This document shows positions 12,720-23,934 of a stretch of 64,000 nucleotides of DNA, piece after piece. The stretch is from Gamsiella multidivaricata (lineage: Eukaryota; Mortierellomycota; Mortierellomycetes; Mortierellales; Mortierellaceae): NCBI RefSeq assembly GCF_025024155.1, contig NW_026251814.1, positions 36,027 through 100,026 of the forward strand, read 5' to 3'. The first letter of the stretch is position 1, and each line of letters begins with the position of its first letter. The position numbers and the translations under genes are program-made. The notes under the pieces are model-generated. The model was given only the letters and a program-made list of their open reading frames with translations, was not told the origin of the DNA and searched no databases.

Positions 12720-13784
12720 ATGATTGTATGCATCTTTGAACGTAAGTTAAAACAGCTCATCTTTTGTTGAAGTAGTGGCTGTGGTTTAGTAAGAAGATTC
12801 TGATATGTGCAAGATGAATGTTCAAATATTAACAGCGAGAAAGTCCTGGAGGTTTCCAAAGTCATGGGCAAATGCAATCCTCAGAGTACGACGATGTCAG
12901 CGACACAGGACGGAAAGCAGGCTTAATTTTCATGTACGGGACATCGAATTATCAAATATTGAGTCCAAGGATGTAAACGATTGGGATCACTGGGGTGGAT
13001 CTAGGGCGAATAAAGGCGTATTGGATTGAATGCTGGGATGTTGAAGAAACTGAGTGCAGTACTATTGCCGTCATAGCATAGTAGACCTTTTTGCAAAGAA
13101 TGAGGATACAGGCGACGGGGATCTCGCAATCCAAAATGGTAGGGGTGCGAGGCTTGCTCGTTTTTTCTGTAGGAAGTACACGCGGCCTTTGGCGTTGAAG
13201 AGCTTTCAGTTCTCATGGCTGACATCTACGGTATGCGAACGTCTGATAGAGTGTACAATGTGCTTTCCTAAAGTTTTTTTTTAAATTCCCCACGACACTA
13301 TCCAGGGTTTGAGGGAGGTTTTCTATCAAGTTAAGCCCATGGGGGACATTGTCATTGCTGGAAAAACTACGTCGAGCATCGTCCATCTTCCTCGGACCGC
13401 GTGTGGTTTGGAGGCCTTTCTAAAGAGCGACTCGCTAACCATTGTATGAAACTTTTTAGTACGCAAATGCTTTTTTTTCTGTACTTCGTGTGGCGCCGAT
13501 TTCTATGAGTGTCTAAACGCCGCCTTTGTATACTATTATAGTCTCATCTCGAGGAGCAGGCACCTAAAATCCTGCGAGCGAAGGGTCTCTCTGAAGTTGA
13601 ACAAGTGAAGGCAGTTCTTCAGAGGTCTTACAAAGCGTCAAAGCTCAACCCCTCCGCCTGTGTGAAGAAAGTTCCAGAACCACGATCTGTTCACTCTTTC
13701 GAAGAAGAGAACCCCGGCTCAGATGACTGGCATCAATCAATAAATCCGCATGAAAAGTGTCTTTCTGGTACTGGACCTATGTAA
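12720..13784 (+). pseudogene. Possible multi-exon gene relic, unrecognised
   Basis: A chain of ORF pieces bounded by good splice signals. An ATG at 12722 opens MIVCIFE, followed by GTAAGT. A stretch at about 13081-13232 (VDLFAKNEDTGDGDLAIQN) is followed by GTATGC. After a CCAG acceptor near 13304, a piece includes GLREVFYQVKPMGDIVIAG and is followed by GTATGA. After TTATAG near 13541, a last piece (SHLEEQAPKILRAKGLSEVE) runs to TAA at 13782-13784. The last three pieces can be joined in one frame; the first exons cannot be joined to them without stops. The family was not recognised. It may be a small real gene with a missed 5' part, or a decayed one. Confidence 0.25.
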
Positions 13785-13969
13785 AATCTCGCAGTAGAAA
13801 GGTGCTTCTCTACACGCTGTTGTTGATGCTGGTTTTTTTTTCTTTTTCATCGTGAGAGTGACGGAGTCTGGTAAAACCAATGGGACGGCCGGATGCGTCT
13901 CGTGTAAACGAGCGAAATGAGCTTGGGAAATGAAAGGAGAGTGTATGTGCTGTGTGTGTAGACTGTGTG

Positions 13970-14176
13970 TGTGCATGGTTATAAGTAAGAAGGAGTGGAT
14001 AGTCTATATGGCGAACACTAGGGCCTAAGGAGATATCTGATGGAACAGATGTCCAATTGGACATCATAGTGAAATCCTAGTCTAATCCAAATGCGGCCAA
14101 TCCAGGCGCACGAAAAGATCTGATTTGGAAAGACCGCGTCCACCACTGCCCCATGTAATCTTGTTTTTTCCACTCA
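13970..14176 (+). repeat. Dispersed direct repeat, copy B
   Basis: Counterpart of the repeat at 11649-11801. It holds CATGGTTATAAGTAA (13974-13988), then about 90 bp absent from copy A that include the small palindrome GATGTCCAATTGGACATC (14048-14065), then the conserved block 14081-14176 starting TCTAATCCAAATGCGG. It lies 480 bp upstream of the iron permease ATG. Confidence 0.7.
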
Positions 14177-14655
14177 GACCACAGCGAGGAGGGGGAAAAA
14201 AGAGCGCATCTCTCTTTTCGCTGTAGGTCGGGCGGGTGTCTAAGAGCGGGTCGGTAAAAAAAACAAAAAAAAAAACAAAAAACGAAAAACAGGGAGGGGG
14301 GAGGATTGCCAACACCGAGGATTGCACTGAGACATTTGTCAGTTGGAGACTTTTTCTCATTTATCTGATTGATATGTATGCCAGAATCCATCAGATAAAT
14401 AAGAGGGCCTTCCGCTCCTCCCACCTCCTTCACGCCTTGATCGCGCTTCCTTCCCCTTCTTCCGTCTTTGTCATCTTCTGCAACATCCTCACTCCCCCTT
14501 CTTTCTCCCCTCCAGCTGCCATTCCTGTCTGCCCCCTCCAAGCAGATATCCTTTTTGTTTAGCCGAGCTAGGCACTCTCAGGTTCACTTCCCACCTACCA
14601 CTCTTCTCATTCCGGATCAGATTCAGAATCAGAATCAGAATCAGAATCGCACACC

Positions 14656-16424
14656 ATGGGTTCCGACTACTTTTCAGTTCCAATTTTCTTCATTATCTTC
14701 CGAGAGACCACCGAGGCTGCCATCATTGTCTCGGTCCTGCTCTCCTTCCTGAAACAGGTCATCACGGACGACCATGCTATGCGAAAACGTCTTTCCCGTC
14801 AGGTACGGTCAATTGGGGAACAAATTCATCCGCGTCGATGTTATAAACTCGAGGTTTTTACTTATTAAAAACATCTCGTCCGTCAATGCTAGGTGTGGGG
14901 TGGAACTATCCTGGGATTAGCCATCTCGCTGGCCATTGGAGCCGCGTTCATTGTTATCTGGTAAGTAAAATGCATCATATCATGCCACATTTTGGAAAAT
15001 TGTTGCAATCGGATGCAAACCAAGGGCAAGGGCGTAAAGGTGTCGGGACATGCTATGTTGCATGCCTCGGATGATGATTGCTGTATTTGTCGCTTTTGCT
15101 CCGAGGTTTTTCTTGTGTCTGCATAGACTTCTCGGTGGTGCCACTTTTCACTCCTCCCCCTGAATTTGCCTCTCAATCTTATAAACTGTCCATGAAAAAC
15201 AAGAGATGGAAGGGTCGGAAGAAAAGGGCTCGGCGATAGCGGGGCACCAAGTCGCTTGCATGCAGCCTGTTGTATCTTTTTTTTGTACATGTACCATTTA
15301 TTAGTGCATGTTGTGCTATCGATTTCTCTTCGCTAACACACATACACACACACACATCTGCATCCATATCGCATTCATTTGGAAGCGTCATCTCTAGTCG
15401 TGTGAATTGTGTGGAGATTCTTCTGTTTTCGCGCGTCTTAGTTGTTTGTGCAATCGCTTTGATGTATAGCACTCCCCACGCCCTTTCTCGTGCAATACTC
15501 AGTCATTAACCTGTACTCTCCTTTGCCTACAGGAATAAGTACGCCAACAACCTGTGGGCCACGAGTGAGGGCATCTGGGTCGGATGCTTCTCTTTCCTTG
15601 CCGTAGCCATGATCACCGTCATGGGCCTGGCCATGCTCCGGACCACTCAGATCCAGGAAAAATGGAAGGTAAAGCTATCCAAGGCCATGGACGAGGAGAC
15701 CGAACGCGGTCTCAGCAACTCCTCGCGTCGTTACGCACTCTTTGTCTTGCCCCTTATCACGGTCCTACGTGAGGGCCTCGAAGCCATCGTCTTTATCGGA
15801 GGCGTGACCTTCACCGAGACCGCCAAGGCCATCCCTGCGGCCGTCATCGTTGGTGTTTTCTGCGGTCTCCTCGTCGGTTACATTCTCTACCGCGGAGGCA
15901 ACAAGATGAACCTGCACAAGTTCTTCACGGCCTCGACCTGTCTGCTCCTACTCCTCGCCGCGGGTCTGGTTTCCAAGGGTGTCGCTGCGTTCGAGTCCTA
16001 TGCCTGGACCAAGGCCACGCACGCTCAGTCGGACGACGGTGGCACGTACGATCCTCGTATCAACGTCTGGGCATTGTCCTGCTGCGATCCCAATAACACC
16101 AGTGCTGGATTTGCTCAGCTCATGAACGCCCTCTTTGGCTGGAGCAATATCGCCTCCATTGGCACTATCGTCTGCTACATTGTCTATTGGCTTGCGGTCA
16201 CAATTGCCTTAATCCATATGAAGCTGAGGCGCAGACGTGCTGCTGTCCGCACGGCATTGAACGAAGTACCCGAGGATACCATGCTGGAGGATAGGAAGGA
16301 TACTCACTTGATAAACGAGATAACCCCCGAGTCCGAGAGCTCTGGCTCGGGATCGGCCTCGCTCAAGGAACAGAACTCGGGATCGGACGACCGTATCCAG
16401 GCCGTCGACCATAGACAGATTTGA
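14656..16424 (+). CDS. FTR1: Ftr1-type high-affinity iron permease, three exons
   Basis: Exons 14656-14802, 14893-14960 and 15533-16424 join in frame to 368 residues. The start follows a CAGAAT-repeat leader and CACACC. Two REXXE iron-binding motifs characteristic of Ftr1/OFeT permeases are visible: RETTE at residues 16-20 in the first membrane segment and REGLE at 151-155. Seven hydrophobic segments follow the family pattern, with a luminal loop (residues about 235-270) carrying SCCDPNN, and a cytosolic Ser/Glu-rich tail. Known role: passage of Fe3+ made by a multicopper ferroxidase (Fet3) across the plasma membrane. The FTR1-FET3 gene pair common in fungi is not seen here: neighbours are an empty upstream region and RPS11 downstream. 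A vacuolar Fth1-like paralogue is possible. The 572-nt second intron carries a (CA)n tract. Confidence 0.93.
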
Positions 16425-16804
16425 AAGCTCCAAAACACTATCTTCTCTCTCCATTTTCGCCTTCATCCATTGTACAATACCTTTCTTTCTCTCAGACCCT
16501 ATAATAAACCGCTATTTATTTGTCTTGCGCCACGCACCAAAGAGACGATGCTCGACAAAAGACGTTTGGCAGGCAGTCCAATCTGTCCATGATCTCTTTT
16601 GTACTTTGGCAAGTTTATGTCTTGGTCTGCTTTCTCCGATGCTTTGAGCAGCTTTCTTACGCCATTCGCGTGTGCGTGACATGCGGCTATATCTCAACAG
16701 GAACATCATGTCCAAACAGGCTCAAGGAACAAGACAAGAAGAATAAAAACCCTTTGACAAGATGCTTGACAGTTTTTATTTTTTCGAGAAACAATGTGTA
16801 TCAT
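16425..16804. other. Convergent 3' flanks of FTR1 and RPS11
   Basis: 380 bp between convergent stops. AATAAA-type signals occur at 16503 (plus) and around 16743. T-rich DNA at 16770-16785 reads as the A-rich 3' UTR of RPS11 on the minus strand. Nothing coding was seen. Confidence 0.45.
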
Positions 16805-18075
16805 TTAGAACTTGGCGAAGTTCTTGGCACCCTTGACAACCTTCTTCTGGACCTTGAGGACGTTGAAGCGGACGGTCTTGGAAAGGGGGCGGCACTGACC
16901 AACAGTGACAGAGTCACCCTGCTGGACTGCGATGAAGCAAGGCGAGATGTGAGCAGCCAAGTTCTAAGTGAAAAAAAAAAGTCAGTGCTCAAGAGCTTGA
17001 TCCGCAGACAGTCCGTATCGTTCTTCCTCATATAATTCATCATCGTCTTTCCCATACCTTGTGGCGCTTCTCATAACGGTTGTACTTGGAGATAAAGTGG
17101 AGGTACTCGCGACGGATGATGATGGTGCGCTTCATCTTGGTCGAGATAATCTCTCCGTTGAGGATACGGCCACGGATCGAGACATCGCCGGTGAAGGGGC
17201 ACTTCTTGTCGATGTAGTGACCCTCAATGGCCTCCTTGGGGGTCTTGAAACCAAGACCGACCTCCTTGTACCAGCGGTTGCTCTTGACCGACTTCTTGCC
17301 GGTAACCTTGGCGTTCTGGAAGATACCCTGCTGCTTCTGGAAAGCCTTCTCAATCTATTTGCGTGCAAAAGAGAAAAAAACCAGGACCGACAATGGGGTT
17401 TGATGAAGTCAGCATAAATGGTCGTTCAAGCACGTTAAGAAATAGACTATGGCAAAGAGTCCTGTGCCCGGCATAGATAAGATGTTGTGGGGGCGTAGAG
17501 CAACCGTCGATAAAGTCTCCCATAAAAGCGCTTTGTCTGTCGGGCGATCCTTTGCGGTTATCCCCTAAGCAGCTGTGGTGCCAAGTGGAGGTGTGAAGTG
17601 TGGCGCGTGGTCCCAGCCCGGTGAAAGAGTCGCACCATATAGCCTCAACGATAAGGATCACTGCTGCAGGTTCGTCCTTGCCTGCCTTTGCTCCTGTTTC
17701 AGATCAAACCAGCACTTCTCAAGTGCAGAATCCGGGATCGTAATTGGTTTTTCAACAATGTAAATTCGAGATCTCTGTTGGTCGAGGAATGATCCTGAGC
17801 TTCAAGAGATCGTCCAAAGGTCGGGATGATCCATGGATCACAGGTTCGGGATGCGAATTCAATCCCTTGTTGCCCTGTCCACTGAATTCGGCGCCAGATG
17901 AGAAAAAAAGTCGTAGAAGCGATCCTCCTTTGGAAAAACTCATCGAGATCGTCTCAACAATTTGAAAAGAATTCCAGCATTGTCGTTGTCGTGTTGCTGG
18001 CCCTGAAAGAGTCATTGCTGGTATTGTTCCCTATGACTTCGGGGTTTCGTTCTGCAAACGCACCTGCTCAGACAT
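16805..18075 (-). CDS. RPS11: 40S ribosomal protein S11 (uS17), four exons
   Basis: Exons 18075-18064 (MSEQ), 17354-17058, 16963-16805, joined in frame to 155 residues; family length is about 156-158. Conserved blocks: [96 protein letters not shown]. It binds 18S rRNA in the small subunit. The 12-nt first exon encodes only MSEQ and is followed by a 709-nt first intron with a GTGCGT donor, a layout usual for ribosomal protein genes of intron-rich fungi. I count three coding exons; a further non-coding 5' exon cannot be seen. The start was chosen because it joins in phase and matches the short conserved N-terminus. The next gene upstream ends only 149 bp away on the same strand. Confidence 0.95.
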
Positions 18076-18224
18076 GATGAATAGTTGGCGAAAAAGGATG
18101 TACAAGTGTCTGGCTCAAGGATTTTTGTTATTGGGTTCTGAAATTTTTATTCTGTATGTGATTGGCTGCTACTTCAGCCACATCCTCTATACCCTTAATC
18201 TAACGTGTCCCTGGCGTACAGACC

Positions 18225-18836
18225 CTAGGGCCTGTCGGATAGACGGAAGAACTTGATCTCGGAGTCGATGTACCGCTGCGGCTGGCGTTGCCCAACCCAG
18301 TCGCTGAGCTGGTCGTTGACCTTTCCTAGGTCATTTGAGGATTTGACGAGCATTTGGTCAGGGAAGGATTTAGTAAACCAAAATTGGCCTTCGACTGTCG
18401 CGGGAGGGTTGACTTCGGGTTCTGTGGACGCCTTTGGCATTAAGCCCTTGGCATTCATGTCTTTCTTTATCCTCGATTTCTCTCGATAGTATTTAGTCAC
18501 CACTTTGTCGTCACGAAAGCGCGAAGGAGGATGGCCTTCGGGACCTTCTCCAGGCGAGGAAGGGGCAATACTCTGACTCTTGCACTCTGAGCAATCATCG
18601 TCATCATATTCACCTTCATCTTCATCATCTAGTGTGTGGATACGAACGTCCTTGACGGGACCATTAATCAGACGAAGTTCTTTCTTGGTGAGCGTAGAAA
18701 AATTGCTGCTTTTGTATTTCCGAGGTGGAGGTGGCGCCATCGAGCGAGGAGGAAGTTTGGGACAAGGACCATAGTTAGCGTGGATATTGATTGTGAGGCT
18801 ACGACGTCCGTCAAAGCGCACAGTATAAGGATCCAT
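18225..18836 (-). CDS. Hypothetical protein, 203 residues
   Basis: Single exon, start chosen at the ATG 18834-18836 (MDPYTVRFDGRRSLTINIHA); the frame is open further upstream but that part reads like leader sequence. The protein begins with a short beta-like segment, then a Pro/Lys-rich stretch (RSMAPPPPRKYKS), an acidic patch (DDEDEGEYDDDDCSEC, about residues 68-85), a basic patch (YYREKSRIKKDMNAKG) and a C-terminal part FWFTKSFPDQMLVKSSND...WVGQRQPQRYIDSEIKFFRL. No membrane segment or signal peptide. I do not recognise the family. The C-terminal 60 residues look folded and are the best handle for a search. It sits head-to-tail with RPS11. Confidence 0.6.
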   Translation of the reverse strand: MDPYTVRFDGRRSLTINIHANYGPCPKLPPRSMAPPPPRKYKSSNFSTLTKKELRLINGPVKDVRIHTLDDEDEGEYDDDDCSECKSQSIAPSSPGEGPEGHPPSRFRDDKVVTKYYREKSRIKKDMNAKGLMPKASTEPEVNPPATVEGQFWFTKSFPDQMLVKSSNDLGKVNDQLSDWVGQRQPQRYIDSEIKFFRLSDRP

Positions 18837-19247
18837 GGCGAATATGATGAACTGCTTGATGGGTGAGTGTTTATGAATGTGAGCGTGTGAGTATTTGTGT
18901 GATGAGGAGGGAAGTAATTGCCCATTAAATATCCGCCGGTTCACAAGGCGGCGATAAGCCGAACTGACGCGACCACAATCAAATTTATTCTTAAAAGGCT
19001 TTACAGCTTTTTTTTTTTTGCAAGCAAACTATTGTTGCGGGCACCAACAAAGGCCCTGGGCGCAGCGCTATCGCGGCAATGACAGGCACAGACTTTTAGG
19101 AACTACAATATGCGAATACAGCCGTTCTTCTTGATCCGTTCGAATAATGTACATTTTTTTATTTCTTTGACTTGATGTTAGCTGTACTGTTGGCTGCAGT
19201 CAGTGTGCGCAGATGTCAAAAGAGCGTGACCTGTTTAAGGATGGATC
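18837..19247. other. Intergenic, promoter of the unknown gene and 3' flank of RPB3
   Basis: 411 bp with no ORF of note. It contains a T-run at 19007-19019 and TTTTTTATTT near 19153, which reads AAATAAAA on the minus strand and may be the RPB3 polyadenylation signal. Confidence 0.4.
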
Positions 19248-20639
19248 TTAGTAGCCCCAGCGCTGGGTGTCCTCCTTGAACTCGTCATCCAATTTGATCT
19301 GAAGACCTCCAAGCTTGTCCTGCATAATGGTCATGGCGCGAAGTGCAACCTCTTCTGGCTTCATGCATCCAGACGTCTGTATCACGAAAATACAAAGAGT
19401 TGAGCATGAGTACGCATGGTCTCGATGACATTGTGGCAACGACGTCTCAATAATTGCTTCGGCCAATGCCATAATTCCCTACCTCTACTTCAATGTAGTA
19501 CCGATCCGGCTTCGCGTTGTAGTCAAAGGGCTGATTAGGATCCACAGGGGTCTCTTCCGCAGCATTAGCAGAGACGCCCCACTCCAGTTTCTCATCTTCC
19601 TCGATCCAGTAGTGTGAGTGTTTCAGCTTATTGTAGGGATCGTATTCGAATGCAACACCATACACAGGGCTCCACTTGGCGTGCTCCTTGGCAACTCCCT
19701 TCTTGGCCACACATTTCAGCTTCAATTCCTGCCCTGGTCTCATTTTGACGATCAAAATAGGGTGTGCCTTATCTGTAAGGAAAAGATCACCATGGAACAG
19801 CGTCAGTAAACATACAGCAAACTCCATGCTTTCGTCCTGCGGTCTTGCAGTGATTGAATCCAATGTGCGCTTTACCATCTGAGACTGGCTTGACGCTCTC
19901 GTCGCTGCTGACAAGATCCAAACTGGTGACCTGTTTCGTTTTGTCAATTGTAGGGTCGTTCATGTCGTCATAATCCACATTAACTTTGACGTGAAGAGTG
20001 AGCTCAACGGAGCAATTGGGACAGTAGAGAGTGCAAGTGCAATCCTATAAAGCAGCCATAAAAGAAATCGCTGAGTTATGAGCGACCACCAACACGCCAT
20101 GACTTCTGACGCTATCCTTATTAGCATGCAACCCATCCAACAGAGGCAAGTCAAGGACGTACGCGTGTGTATTGGATCCTATCCACGTCGAAGCTCGTCA
20201 GGGGGATCATTCCCAAGCGGTGCGCAATGTACTCGTCCGTTAACACTGTTGAGTTCGTCTCGATCTCGACCATATCGATAGCTATTTAAGTCGCAGAGCG
20301 AATGGAGAATCACTCATGAGTTGTCTGTACTCATTTTTCTGGCAAAGTTGATATCGTATCCTTGATCCTGAGCGTAAAAGAACACACCCATGGTTGGCAC
20401 CTCGGCAATCATGATACGTCTGAGGGCATTGGCGACACTATAAGGAATGGTTGATATAACCCCAAAATTAGATCCATGCCGCCCCACACACAGTCTCAAG
20501 CGCCACAGTGCTCAGACTGAAAAAGACAACGGACGTGTGCGGTGCTATACCTGAGATCAGTGTTGCTGAGGACGAACTTCATGCTGTCCTTCTTGAGAGA
20601 TCTGATGGAGACCTCTGGTCCTCCGTTATAAATATCCAT
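19248..20639 (-). CDS. RPB3: RNA polymerase II subunit RPB3, six exons
   Basis: Exons 20639-20551, 20437-20388, 20281-20163, 20044-19876, 19772-19483, 19376-19248 join in frame to 281 residues; human RPB3 has 275 and fission yeast about 297. Recognised blocks: an N-terminal alpha-NTD-like dimerisation motif ([19 protein letters not shown]), [12 protein letters not shown], a zinc-binding C-x-C-x3-C-x2-C loop ([10 protein letters not shown]), the second half of the alphaD domain ([19 protein letters not shown]), and a C-terminal [15 protein letters not shown] helix. It pairs with RPB11 as the alpha-like heterodimer that nucleates Pol II assembly in the nucleus. The 50-nt second exon is unusually small. 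Boundaries are certain to within a base or two. RPC40 (AC40), the Pol I/III paralogue, is unlikely given length and the zinc loop. Confidence 0.93.
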
Positions 20640-21370
20640 AGTGATGCCTCGTTCTGCGTGGCTAAAGTACTGCTGTTGATATGTTGCTGGGTCGGCTGCG
20701 GTTCCACTGCGTAATTGGTGGACGGGACAACAACAAGAGGATGGACAAACTAGAACGAACAAAAGAACGAATGGTTGTGATGGGTTCCATTAACTGCTGC
20801 GAACTCACGTGAGTACACTACTTGGTCGCATTTGCTGTAAGCCACTGTGCCCAATCTGGCAACCTCGGTCTCACACCATGCAACAGTATGCAACATTGAC
20901 AAGGGTGCCTCATATTAGTGACAGTTAAACTTCAGTCGCATTCATCGTCTTTTTTACGGGTTACAAGTGGCCATGCCATGGACTAGGTGAATAACTCTCG
21001 CCAACCATGCCCGAGTGGATAGAAGACGTGATGCGGGTTGCCAACATGTATTGCTGCATCAGGACGCAGCGTTTTACACTCTACAACGACAGCAATAGAC
21101 GTGTAAACTGACGCTTTTCCCTCGATCAAAGTGTTTGATATCGAGGAAGGATACTACGCGGATGATAGAGATGCAAACGCGTGCAGGAAAACGCTTCTCT
21201 TGTATGATCCAGCAAAGCTACAATTGTGGAGAACCACGATGTACCTGAAATAAAATGTGACACAAGTAAAGTGCTCTCTCACTTTCTCCCTGTAAACTTT
21301 CACCATTTCTTCCACCATCACAAACATCGCATTCCTTCGTCAGTCGCATTCCCCACACCCCCCTTACACG
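20640..21370. promoter_or_regulatory. Divergent promoter region between RPB3 and GWT1
   Basis: 731 bp separate the two divergently oriented starts. No TATA box stands out. No ORF of note. The GWT1 leader (about 21274-21370) is CT-rich. Confidence 0.4.
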
Positions 21371-23518
21371 ATGGCATCCGATTCATCAGCTGCTGCAGCT
21401 GCAGCGGCATACAAGAGTGCCAAGGAAGCCTGGGTCACCGGCCACTCGGGCGGGTCCATGACCGAGGCTACGCTTGTCACCGCTTCAGCATTAACCACGT
21501 TCATCCTCTGGGCGTCCATCCAAAAGTACCATCCCAAGTCGCCTGCCCACCAGATTCTCGCCACAGCCTCCAAGCAAGCCAAGACCAAGATCCGCAACAG
21601 CTTTGGATCGTTCGTATTGGATTTCACCGTCATCGTCATACCCATGATTCTAAGCTGTACACTCTTCTCGAACTATGCCTACCTCTGGTCGTTTGCAACC
21701 CTGGCGTTTGCGGGCGCGATCAAGTCGATCTGTGGGCCCAAGGATGATGAAGTATTGAGGCGTGAGAAGAGGAGGTTCAAGTGGAGGGATTCAGACGACG
21801 AGTACTCGGCGGATGATCAGGACGAGGAGTTGGAGAGCGAGCAAAAGACTAGCGGTATCTCTTCAGCACAATCGGCAGGAGCACAGGAGCACGAGCAGGA
21901 ACATGACGGATTCCGTCAACGGAAAGGCAAGGGCGGATCGGACCATGCAGCTCTTCAATTGGATGATACGGCTGCTGTTCCGGCAAAGGTCAGGACCTCT
22001 AAGGGCCGGGATACCTCACACAAGATCTTTTTGAGCATTTATCGCGCGGGCATGATGATCATGACTTGCATTGCCATTCTCGCAGTGGATTTTCCGGTCT
22101 TTCCTCGTCGGTTCGGCAAAGTCGAGGTCTATGGAACTTCACTCGTAGGTGAACACCAGCATTTTGTCCTTGCTCGAGCACATGTATGGATGAGGGTGAT
22201 GCTGACACGGATCATTTATTCCGACTGTAAACTGTTAGATGGATCTAGGTGTCGGATCATTTGTATTCTCATCGGGTGTTGTGTCCGCGCGTGGATACCT
22301 CAAGAAAGAGACCTTACCTTTCAGCAAGCAGATGATGATCGCGCTCCGCACTTCAATCCCGCTCTTGATCCTCGGTCTGGGTCGATACATCTCCACCAAG
22401 GGAGTCGATTATCAGGAACATGTCACTGAGTACGGCATGCACTGGAATTTCTTCTTCACGCTCGGGTTCCTGCCTATTTTTGTCACCTTTTTCAGGAGCC
22501 TGGCGGATAAAGTGCGCTTCTCGATCGTGGGCACCATGGTTGCTGTCGGTAAAGAAAACTCTCAATTATTGATCGAATGTCCGCTAAAATGGTTTAGCCA
22601 GGGGCCATCGCGTACTCATAACATTCTCTCCTCTGTGTTGAATAGTTTACCAATGCTTCTTGACTTTTGGAGGACTAGAGGACTACATCCAGAATGCGCC
22701 TAGAGTTGACATTATCAGCATGAACAAGGAGGGCATCTTTAGTTTTGCAGGTAAGTGTTCTAGCATCAACATCGAGTACAATTGGATGGGTGATGGTATC
22801 CAGAAACTAACGATGAGCACTATCTGCATTACAGGATATCTCGCGATCTTCTTGGTGGGTGTAGATGTCGGTCTGTACGTCCTCCCCAACGATCCATATT
22901 TCTTTATGCGCCGAAAGAGCAACAAGAAGAAGGCCAAGAAGGGCAAGTTGGCCATGATCCTTCTCAGTCTTGCGTTCTTGCTCGTCATGGGATTCATTAC
23001 CAGCTATGGTATCCTCCACATTCCCGTCTCGCGACAAATGGTAAGAGGCCGATTCTCACCCCACCTTGTCTTTGGCAACGTCTGTTCTCCTAGCACTAAC
23101 TAACCAATTCCTACTTGTCAACTAGGCTAACCTATCGTACTTCTTCTGGGTGATCACCTTCAACACCGGATACATTCTCTGCTTCCTCCTGGTCGAGATC
23201 GCGATCACGCTCAATGAACCCTCCGCTCTGGCGATCGCCCGTGCACAGACCAAGGCCAACCTCTCGACCTCATCTAGCAACAAAGTTGCCACGCTGCATT
23301 TGCCTCCACTGACGTGCCCACCTTTGCTGGAGGCCGTTAACAAAAATGGACTTGCGGTCTTCTTGGTCGCCAATGTGCTGACAGGACTCGTTAACTTGAC
23401 GGTGCAGACGCTTTATACCCCTGACGCTCAGGCGGTAGCTATTTTGGTAGCTTATATGTTTACGGTCTCGGCGCTGGCGTGGTGCTGGCAAGTTATGGGA
23501 TGGAAGCTGAAATTGTGA
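21371..23518 (+). CDS. GWT1: GWT1/PIG-W GPI inositol acyltransferase, five exons
   Basis: Exons 21371-22144, 22239-22548, 22646-22750, 22835-23040 and 23126-23518 join in frame to 595 residues; yeast Gwt1 has 490. The excess is a charged, low-complexity insert (about residues 140-210, rich in Glu/Asp/Gln/Ser). Conserved family blocks include VTGHSGGS near the N-terminus, [35 protein letters not shown] across the first intron, [65 protein letters not shown], and a hydrophobic C-terminus. The protein spans the ER membrane many times. Its role is to acylate the inositol of the GPI precursor, and the family is the target of the antifungal gepinacin/manogepix class. Divergent from RPB3, convergent with BEM1. 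Confidence 0.95.
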
Positions 23519-23934
23519 ATAACAAATCATTGGGTCGACTCCTAAAAAATAAAAATAAAAAGTATTGTATTTACTGATGTAGAGGAACGAAGATGTCGCT
23601 GAAGCACAGCCTTGCTGTTTCATACACATATCATGCAACAACACCAAGGCCCGTTCTTGTGTTCTTGGCGTTCTTCCGGCTCGCCCCCTGTGTGGTACTC
23701 TTCTTGTGAGCCTGAAATGACAGCTACGGTTGAAAATGATTCTCGTAAAACGTTTGTTTACGGGGGTATCTTCGGCGGTTTATCTTATTTTGACGAGTAT
23801 CTACAAAGGACAGTGAGCGAAGGAAAAATGGAGGGAAAAGGGCCAAAAGGGTAATAACTACAACGATAAAATACGATAAAAGGACAGGAAATATGTGTAG
23901 AGTGAATAGATAGTGTATGCTTGCTTGTGCTTGG
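23519..23934. other. Convergent 3' flanks of GWT1 and BEM1
   Basis: 416 bp. AAAATAAAAATAAAA at 23544-23558 follows the GWT1 stop and is a good plus-strand polyadenylation region. The part near BEM1 (about 23860-23934) is A/G-rich on the plus strand. No gene seen. Confidence 0.45.

Larger units (their letters stand above)
10883..14655. other. Gene-poor interval of about 3.8 kb before the iron permease
   Basis: No confident gene. It contains a weak small membrane-protein ORF (11326-11628, minus), two diverged direct repeats (11649-11801 and 13970-14176), and a chain of spliceable ORF pieces at 12720-13784, all listed separately. The last 500 bp are the CT-rich leader of the permease, ending in a CAGAAT repeat. 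Confidence 0.4.

Noticed and set aside
17355..18063. Possible snoRNA in the long first intron of RPS11
   Set aside because: A TGATGA word near 17399 is on the strand opposite to RPS11, and no paired C/D or H/ACA boxes were found on the sense strand.
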